Source: Haliscomenobacter sp965225875
GTDB taxonomy: Bacteria; Bacteroidota; Bacteroidia; Chitinophagales; Saprospiraceae
DNA length: 64,000 nt
Direction: 5' to 3'
Assembly (NCBI RefSeq): GCF_965225875.1
Contig: NZ_CBDDBS010000002.1
Span: forward strand, 3,534,001 to 3,598,000
The notes beneath the pieces were generated by a model. The model searched no databases and was not told the origin of the DNA. It worked only from the letters and a program-made list of their open reading frames with translations. Below, piece after piece: positions 59,901 to 64,000 of this stretch (its first letter is position 1; each line of letters starts with the position of its first letter). Made by a program: the position numbers and the translations under genes.

Positions 59901-61004
59901 CTACAAGAAGGGAAAAAAATGCTGTGTGTAGAAGTCAGAGATACAGGCCCTGGTATTTCTCCTGAGCACCAGCAGTACATTTTTGAGCGCTTTTATACCT
60001 TGGATCGAACTGGCTTCGATGCTCAGCTCAGTACCGGAGTAGGGTTGTCTTTGTGTAAAGAACTGGCTGAAATAATGGGCGGACAAATTGAGGTAGAAAG
60101 TACCTTAGGGGCAGGAGCTTTATTCCGGCTTCGTTTGCCTCTGCAGGTATCTACCTCGGTGAACCAAATAACCCCTGTACAGAATGTAGAAGACCTTCCC
60201 CAAAAACTTGCTCAACATGAGGCTTCTCCACCAGAACGCACATTGATTCTTGTAGCAGAAGACAACGATGATCTTCGCGAATTCCTGGTACAAACCCTGC
60301 ATGGAGAATATGAAGTAATCAGTGCCATCAACGGAAAAATCGCTTTTGAGATGGCCTGTAAACACATTCCAGATGTAATTATTTCGGATTTGGTGATGCC
60401 ATATGTAGATGGATTGGAATTACTACAACTATTAAAAAATGAACAAACAACCAGTCATATCCCACTTCTACTGCTCACCGCAAAATCCAGCCTGGAAAAT
60501 CGGATCAAAGGGCTAAAACATGGAGCAGAAGCCTATCTCCCCAAGCCCTTCAATACTGAAGAATTGAAAGCCTGGATTGATACTATTTTAGAAAATCGCC
60601 GCAAATTACAACTTCGATTTAAACACTCTTCGAATGGGGTCGAAGTAGATCAACAAATAAAAGACCTTGGGACACAAACAAACTTAAATGCCCTGGACCA
60701 GGATTTTTTACAACGCCTTGAACAAATTATCAGTCAGGAACTGGAAAATGAAAACCTGAATGTCGAAGACCTGGCCCGCTTGATGTTCATCAGCCGCTCT
60801 CAATTGCACCGCAAGATTATTGCCCTGACGGGTTTGTCCAGTACTGAATTCATCCGCAAATCCCGACTGGAGCATGCCTGGCAATTGCTTAAAACAGAGG
60901 GAGGCAAAATTTCGGACATTGCTCAAAGGGTAGGCTTCCGCAATGTCAAATACTTTTCCACCGCCTTTAAAGAACATTTTGGAAAGTCACCTAGTGAAAT
61001 TTAA
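56922..61004 (+). CDS. Hybrid two-component system regulator (Reg_prop, Y_Y_Y, HK, REC, AraC)
   Basis: Encodes 1,360 residues from ATG 56922; an in-frame TTG lies three codons upstream. A signal/anchor segment is at residues 5-28. Then follow many Reg_prop propeller blades (motif I-x-x-D-x-x-G-x-[LI]-W-[LIV]-G-T, about 40-690), a Y_Y_Y domain (about 730-795), a transmembrane helix (about 796-818), HisKA with NITHELRTPL (His near 855), HATPase_c (N-box NLLANALKYTPEGG near 968, then DTGPGIS and GVGLSLCKEL), a receiver domain (about 1106-1220, phospho-Asp in ISDLVMP near 1155, Lys in LPKPF), and a C-terminal AraC HTH (about 1266-1360). Such one-protein systems sense extracytoplasmic ligands, often glycans, and usually control neighbouring genes. 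All catalytic boxes look intact. Targets here are probably adjacent giant genes, by position only. Confidence 0.95.
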   Translation: MMAALKTLIKTICCVLICCGLLLPTGHTQEVQLEVLNSANGLSQGMIYDILQDKQGFLWYGTRGGLNRFDGYNFKAFKPDPFNPFSISDNTIQAILEDRQGRLWLGTESNGVDVYDPQSGRFYHLKADKNGLSNRNVASLAEAPDGSIWVGTRDGLNKVELKALPNQSADLSRHAKVTVYNWEQSPGKVPFGNIYQSLLCTKNGILWVGTLHQAYRFDLNKGTKEILPTYEPDPNSPWQTNVFAQDPQGNIWLGQNTRVIRLKGKNRDLFTFPVAEAPYQTYLAFDQQGNLYVGRRKQVYFFSKSDLAQNRKVGPKIFTSFPPTGVIGSTEILCDRNGLIWIGTNGYGIRKYNLVNQFFQHLIPGISTRKIYADRFGQVWAWQSNAVISRIDEQSKTAVEPFLSVNEFYNHDLLQAKDSSYWFLGELRSGPSGTGFLIRKNPKTGVVQRYPSPIALGIFSQIIEDRNGNIWICGWESTLARFDVRKQTFSTYSFSTLTGIKEASYSIIEDHNRQLWMGTPHGLVRGVLDKKGQMAFSIYRCNPAIPNSLSNDVILSVCDDPHNPETLLWVGTRGGGLNALDKKTGQCRHYNTKDGLPDDVIYGILPDQRGNLWLSTNSGLSKFTPQSEHFENYSATDGLQDNEFNTVSYAKGYDGRLFFGGVNGITVFFPEKISPNAQPPKVFVTALKINNKITLPGEGILTQNIEKTKVIKLRHYQNHITIDFVAMDFAEAHKNQFRYRLKGADKDWVESSTAHSVNYSNLAPGWYTFEVSSGGTHGVWPSQPSRTLQIRVLPPWWLSSFALLFYLIAIVWGGYQYIKWRVRREKNRSQREFEKRELERVQELEQMKSNFFTNITHELRTPLTLVIEPLRQIVNQPTAENWLSKVQVAERSGSKLLHLVNQLLDLAKLEGGAMKPENSWGSLDDAIIQIATDFKEAALRKHIELAVNSSGVNVGQSFFDPDKLEKIISNLLANALKYTPEGGKIHLQWYAELLQEGKKMLCVEVRDTGPGISPEHQQYIFERFYTLDRTGFDAQLSTGVGLSLCKELAEIMGGQIEVESTLGAGALFRLRLPLQVSTSVNQITPVQNVEDLPQKLAQHEASPPERTLILVAEDNDDLREFLVQTLHGEYEVISAINGKIAFEMACKHIPDVIISDLVMPYVDGLELLQLLKNEQTTSHIPLLLLTAKSSLENRIKGLKHGAEAYLPKPFNTEELKAWIDTILENRRKLQLRFKHSSNGVEVDQQIKDLGTQTNLNALDQDFLQRLEQIISQELENENLNVEDLARLMFISRSQLHRKIIALTGLSSTEFIRKSRLEHAWQLLKTEGGKISDIAQRVGFRNVKYFSTAFKEHFGKSPSEI

Positions 61005-61043
61005 AGCCGAATTTTCCTTAAAGGAACCCACAATTGCTCAAAA

Positions 61044-61081
61044 TGCAACGTCAGCAAACCCAATTGCAACGTCAGCAAACC
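61044..61081 (+). repeat. Two 17-bp direct repeats, 21-bp period
   Basis: TGCAACGTCAGCAAACC occurs at 61044-61060 and again at 61065-61081, separated by four bases. This is the geometry of AraC-family half-sites (17-bp sites, 21-bp centre spacing, as at araI). It lies just after the AraC-type regulator gene. The terminator-like hairpin at 61167-61203 lies between it and giant gene 3, which weakens an operator role for that gene. Confidence 0.6.
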
Positions 61082-61166
61082 TCGATTTTGCCTTTTTCTC
61101 CCATCTTTGAGCAAGAAAAACCCTTGAGCCCATAAAGAAAAATAGAAGGAGTCAATAATATTTGTT

Positions 61167-61203
61167 GTGCCAGTAGTACCCTTATTACTGGCACTTTTTT
61201 TTT
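61167..61203 (+). terminator. Intrinsic terminator after the hybrid regulator gene
   Basis: Stem GTGCCAGTA (61167-61175) with TACTGGCAC (61186-61194), ten-base loop, then nine Ts (61195-61203). It probably ends the regulator transcript, 163 bases after its stop, though an attenuator role in front of giant gene 3 is possible. Confidence 0.85.
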
Positions 61204-61366
61204 AAAAAGCTCATTTTTAAGTCAAAAAAAGGCTTCTTAAAATTAAGAATGACAAAAGATGACTGGAATTTGGAGGAATGTTTGTAAATTTGTCGTTGAC
61301 CTAATGTTGAGTACAAGTTCAACCTACTTAATTAAGACTTAATTGTTTCTAATCAATCATTTTCTT

Positions 61367-64000
61367 ATGAAACAAACGACCTTTACTAGCTGGATGACCA
61401 GAACAGCAAGCGCATGCTTGATGGTTTTGGCTTCTCTGGTTTTTGGTTCCAACCTGACTGCACAGTCAACCAATTGCGGTTGTTACAATGTGACAGTTAC
61501 CTTGGATGCCAATTGCCAATTCACTCTTACCCGTAACCTGGTATCCGACGGTTCTTGCACCGGCGCAGTGGTACGTGTTATGGACAACAACCAAAGCAAC
61601 GGTGCAGTTATCGACTGTGCTGGTGTTTGGACTTACGGCTTGTTCTCAAGCTCCTCTCCAGATGCAACTGTAATTTGCTGGGGTAAAGTAACTGCAGAAG
61701 ACAAGACTGCACCAGCTCTGGTGTGTGCTCCTGCTGATTTCACTTTGGATTGCTACGATGTAAACTACGTGTTGAACAATCGTTTGACGATTGGTAACGT
61801 AGGTGCATTTAGCTCTCCACGTCCTGCTGCAACGGGTAGCCAAACCATCAACAACGCTGAAGGTGTTGCTGGAACTGGTGACAACTGCCAATTGGGCTTG
61901 ATTCCTCCAGGTTTGACCTCTGACAACATCAAAAACCTGGGTTATGCTTACTTCAAAGACAACTGCTACAACTGTGGTTGCCGGGTAACCCTGAAGTGGA
62001 GCGACAAAGTGGTTTTCTACAACTGTGATGACATGAAGGTTAATGGCGGCATCTATGCTACGATCTCTCGCGAGTGGGTAGCTACTGATTGCAACGGCAT
62101 GCGTTCTGACTACACACAGAAAATCCACTTCACTCGTCCAGACCTGAGCGATTTTGTGTTCAAGGATGAGAATCCAGAAGGCAAGTACGATCATGTTGTT
62201 GAGTACAACTCTTGTACTCCAGACAAGAGCCTGATCAAGAAGGAAGATGTAACTCCATATGTATGCAGCTACTTCAACAATCCTCCTTCTAACCCACGTT
62301 GTTTGTTCATCGACCAGGTTGAGTGCAACTATTCTGTATCGATCAAAGACACTGAGTTCCCAATCTGTGGTGGCAAAGGTGTGAAAATCGATCGTGAACT
62401 GTATGTATTTGACTGGTGTGCAGGTGGTATCGTAGATACTTTCCACATCCTGATCAAAATCGGTGATTTCACTGCTCCAACTTGTGAGTATGCACATGGT
62501 GCTCCTTACGACATTTCTACTGGCCCAATGGATTGCACTGCAGCCATTCCAGTAACTGTTGCTGGCATCAAAACTGCCTTTGGTGTAACCATCAAGGACA
62601 ACTGTGCACTGGGTAATGTAAGTGTAAGTGTTTACACCAAAGATCGTTATGTAAAAGGTATTTTGGTTTACGAAGGACCAGAAGATCCTTTCTGTGATAA
62701 TGCACGCAAGGATGGTGCTGACCTGCGCGGTGACCACGATGCTTACCAATTGGGCGCTTGCGACAAAGAAGACATCTGCTGGGACAAAGTGGAGTATGCT
62801 GTAATGAACGGCATGATGATCGGCCTTCCAGTAGGTCGTCACCTGATGGTGATCGACGCTTTCGATGGTTGCTACAATGCCTCTACTTGCTGCTTCCTGT
62901 TTGACGTGAAGGACAAGATTGCACCTGTAATGAAGTGTGACGATGACCTGCACATCACTTTGAGCAACGCCAATGGTTACACCAACGGTTATGCACAAGT
63001 TAGCGCTGACGACATCGACGAAGGTTCTTGGGACAACTGCAAACTGGCTTGGATTGCAGTACGTCGCAACGTACCAACTGCTTGTGCAGCTAGCTTCATT
63101 GCTAAAGGATACGACACCAACAACAACGGCAAATTGGACCCTCTGCCAGCTGATGGCGACTGGACCAAAGCTGACGGTTTTGACAGCAACGGCGACGGCG
63201 ATTTGGCTGACTTCGGCGAAACTTTCATCCTGAAGGGTGGCAAGTTGATGACTCCACTACAAGACATCGTTGAGTTCTTCTGCTGCGATTTGGCAGAGCG
63301 CGTAACGATCGAATTGTGGGGTGCTGACATCTATGGCAACACCAACTACTGCTGGGATGATGTGTTGATCGAAGACAAAGTGGCTCCAACTTGTTTGGCT
63401 CCATGGGATGTTACCGTTTATTGCGATGACAAAAACCTGGCTTTGATCGATGATATCAAAACATCTGCTGCTGCATTCGGTGATGTAATCATTCCTTCTG
63501 GCAACGATTGTGCTGCTCTGGATACTGTTTACACTACTGAGAAGAAATTGAAGTGTGGCTATGGCTGGATCGACCGGATCTGGACTTTGACCAAAGAAAC
63601 AGTTAAAGGCCCAATCAGCGTAACTTGCAAGCAACGCATCAACATTCTGCCAGTACACGAATACAACATCTGCTTCCCTAAAGACGTATCTACCGATTGC
63701 AAAACGCCAATCATTGATACCGTTATCACCGACGAATTGGCTTGTGACATCTTGGCTGTAAACGTAAGCGACAAGCGTTACGATGCATCTGACGATGAGT
63801 GCTACAAGTTGTTCCGTACTTACTCTGTAATCAACTGGTGTACTTACGACGACCGTTGTGGTGACCCACTGCTGCAAACCAACATCTCGATCATTCCTCG
63901 TGACGTATTTGGCAACTATGGCAAAGACCCAATCTATGTATTGGTTCGTGACCGCGAAGACAACCGTCGTGATGGCGTTGAAGAGTTCTACATTTCTAAG
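61367..64000 (+). CDS. Third large secreted Ig/HYR-like protein (giant 3), truncated by window end
   Basis: An open frame of 878 codons runs from ATG 61367 to the last base of the window without a stop. A signal peptide of about 33 residues ends in NLTAQS. The mature part starts with NCGCYNVTVTLDANCQF, which corresponds to the module placed directly after the DUF11 array in giant 2. It then follows the same order of Cys-rich Ig/HYR-like domains and EF-hand-like DTNNNGKLD and DSNGDGD loops. The 61688-62688 part is almost identical in DNA to giant 2; later parts are clearly diverged. By analogy with giant 2 about 2 kb more is expected, ending in dockerin-like, cohesin-like and T9SS sorting domains, but this is not visible. 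It has no N-terminal repeat array in the visible part. Confidence 0.88.
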   Translation, partial: MKQTTFTSWMTRTASACLMVLASLVFGSNLTAQSTNCGCYNVTVTLDANCQFTLTRNLVSDGSCTGAVVRVMDNNQSNGAVIDCAGVWTYGLFSSSSPDATVICWGKVTAEDKTAPALVCAPADFTLDCYDVNYVLNNRLTIGNVGAFSSPRPAATGSQTINNAEGVAGTGDNCQLGLIPPGLTSDNIKNLGYAYFKDNCYNCGCRVTLKWSDKVVFYNCDDMKVNGGIYATISREWVATDCNGMRSDYTQKIHFTRPDLSDFVFKDENPEGKYDHVVEYNSCTPDKSLIKKEDVTPYVCSYFNNPPSNPRCLFIDQVECNYSVSIKDTEFPICGGKGVKIDRELYVFDWCAGGIVDTFHILIKIGDFTAPTCEYAHGAPYDISTGPMDCTAAIPVTVAGIKTAFGVTIKDNCALGNVSVSVYTKDRYVKGILVYEGPEDPFCDNARKDGADLRGDHDAYQLGACDKEDICWDKVEYAVMNGMMIGLPVGRHLMVIDAFDGCYNASTCCFLFDVKDKIAPVMKCDDDLHITLSNANGYTNGYAQVSADDIDEGSWDNCKLAWIAVRRNVPTACAASFIAKGYDTNNNGKLDPLPADGDWTKADGFDSNGDGDLADFGETFILKGGKLMTPLQDIVEFFCCDLAERVTIELWGADIYGNTNYCWDDVLIEDKVAPTCLAPWDVTVYCDDKNLALIDDIKTSAAAFGDVIIPSGNDCAALDTVYTTEKKLKCGYGWIDRIWTLTKETVKGPISVTCKQRINILPVHEYNICFPKDVSTDCKTPIIDTVITDELACDILAVNVSDKRYDASDDECYKLFRTYSVINWCTYDDRCGDPLLQTNISIIPRDVFGNYGKDPIYVLVRDREDNRRDGVEEFYISK
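61688..62688 (+). repeat. 1-kb block almost identical to 51828-52828
   Basis: Partner copy in giant 3, at constant offset 9,860. It lies within coding sequence for Cys-rich Ig-like domains, with sharp identity drops at both edges. Confidence 0.88.

Larger units (their letters stand above)
61005..61366. other. Intergenic region between regulator and giant gene 3
   Basis: This 362-bp gap holds a 21-bp-period direct repeat (61044-61081), a strong hairpin with T-run (61167-61203) and about 160 AT-rich bases before the ATG at 61367. A TAAATTTG at 61285-61292 matches the Bacteroidota -7 consensus TAnnTTTG. The nearest upstream TTTG (61269-61272) is too close to be a normal -33, so the promoter is only tentative. 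Confidence 0.5.

Noticed and set aside
1..64000. tRNA, rRNA, phage or defence-system genes
   Set aside because: I looked for tRNA-like cloverleafs, rRNA segments, integrases, restriction or toxin-antitoxin motifs and saw none I could support.

Overview
The window looks like a chromosomal segment of a Bacteroidota bacterium, most likely class Saprospiria (a Haliscomenobacter- or Lewinella-like organism). This is judged from type IX secretion (T9SS) C-terminal sorting domains, GEVED, SdrD-type and DUF11 repeat adhesins, a hybrid two-component regulator with Reg_prop/Y_Y_Y sensor, start codons without clear Shine-Dalgarno sequences, and moderate G+C. The organism is inferred, not proven. About 43 kb of the 64 kb encodes three very large secreted proteins on the + strand.

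Layout. 1-8.7 kb is ordinary accessory metabolism: a SAM methyltransferase, a secreted M19-like dipeptidase, a glucarate-dehydratase-like enolase-superfamily enzyme, a small helical-repeat protein, a RAYT (REP-associated transposase) with a REP-like palindrome beside it, an RBBP9-like serine hydrolase, an outer-membrane-type protein and a CE15-like glucuronoyl esterase. 9.0-11.7 kb is the least explained part: a 500-residue all-helical protein, two very short ORFs whose C-termini match (V-I-T-[VI]-D-x-T-V-V), each preceded by an identical 17-bp element, and a ~136-residue protein of an unrecognised family with a paralogue at 56.4 kb.

11.7-27.5 kb is giant protein 1 (5,276 aa; eight GEVED modules with SdrD-like modules, Cys-rich Ig/HYR-like region, dockerin-like segment, T9SS signal). 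28.6-56.2 kb is giant protein 2, about 9,186 aa if one missing base at 34637-34639 is restored. It carries exactly 52 DUF11 repeats, and every boundary tested falls on a 387-bp period. As given, the sequence splits it into 2,016- and 7,168-codon ORFs. 56.4-61.0 kb holds the small-family paralogue and a hybrid histidine kinase/AraC regulator. From 61.4 kb a third protein runs off the window; it begins directly with the module that follows the DUF11 array in giant 2.

The three giants share a C-terminal cassette (Ig/HYR-like domains, and in giants 1 and 2 dockerin-like, cohesin-like and T9SS sorting domains). Some blocks are nearly identical in DNA, which points to recombination or gene conversion among them. 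The simplest reading is a surface-adhesin/matrix locus with its own regulator, in which different N-terminal arrays sit on one conserved export and anchoring cassette. The small peptides and the paralogous small-protein pair around it are the best candidates for something undescribed.
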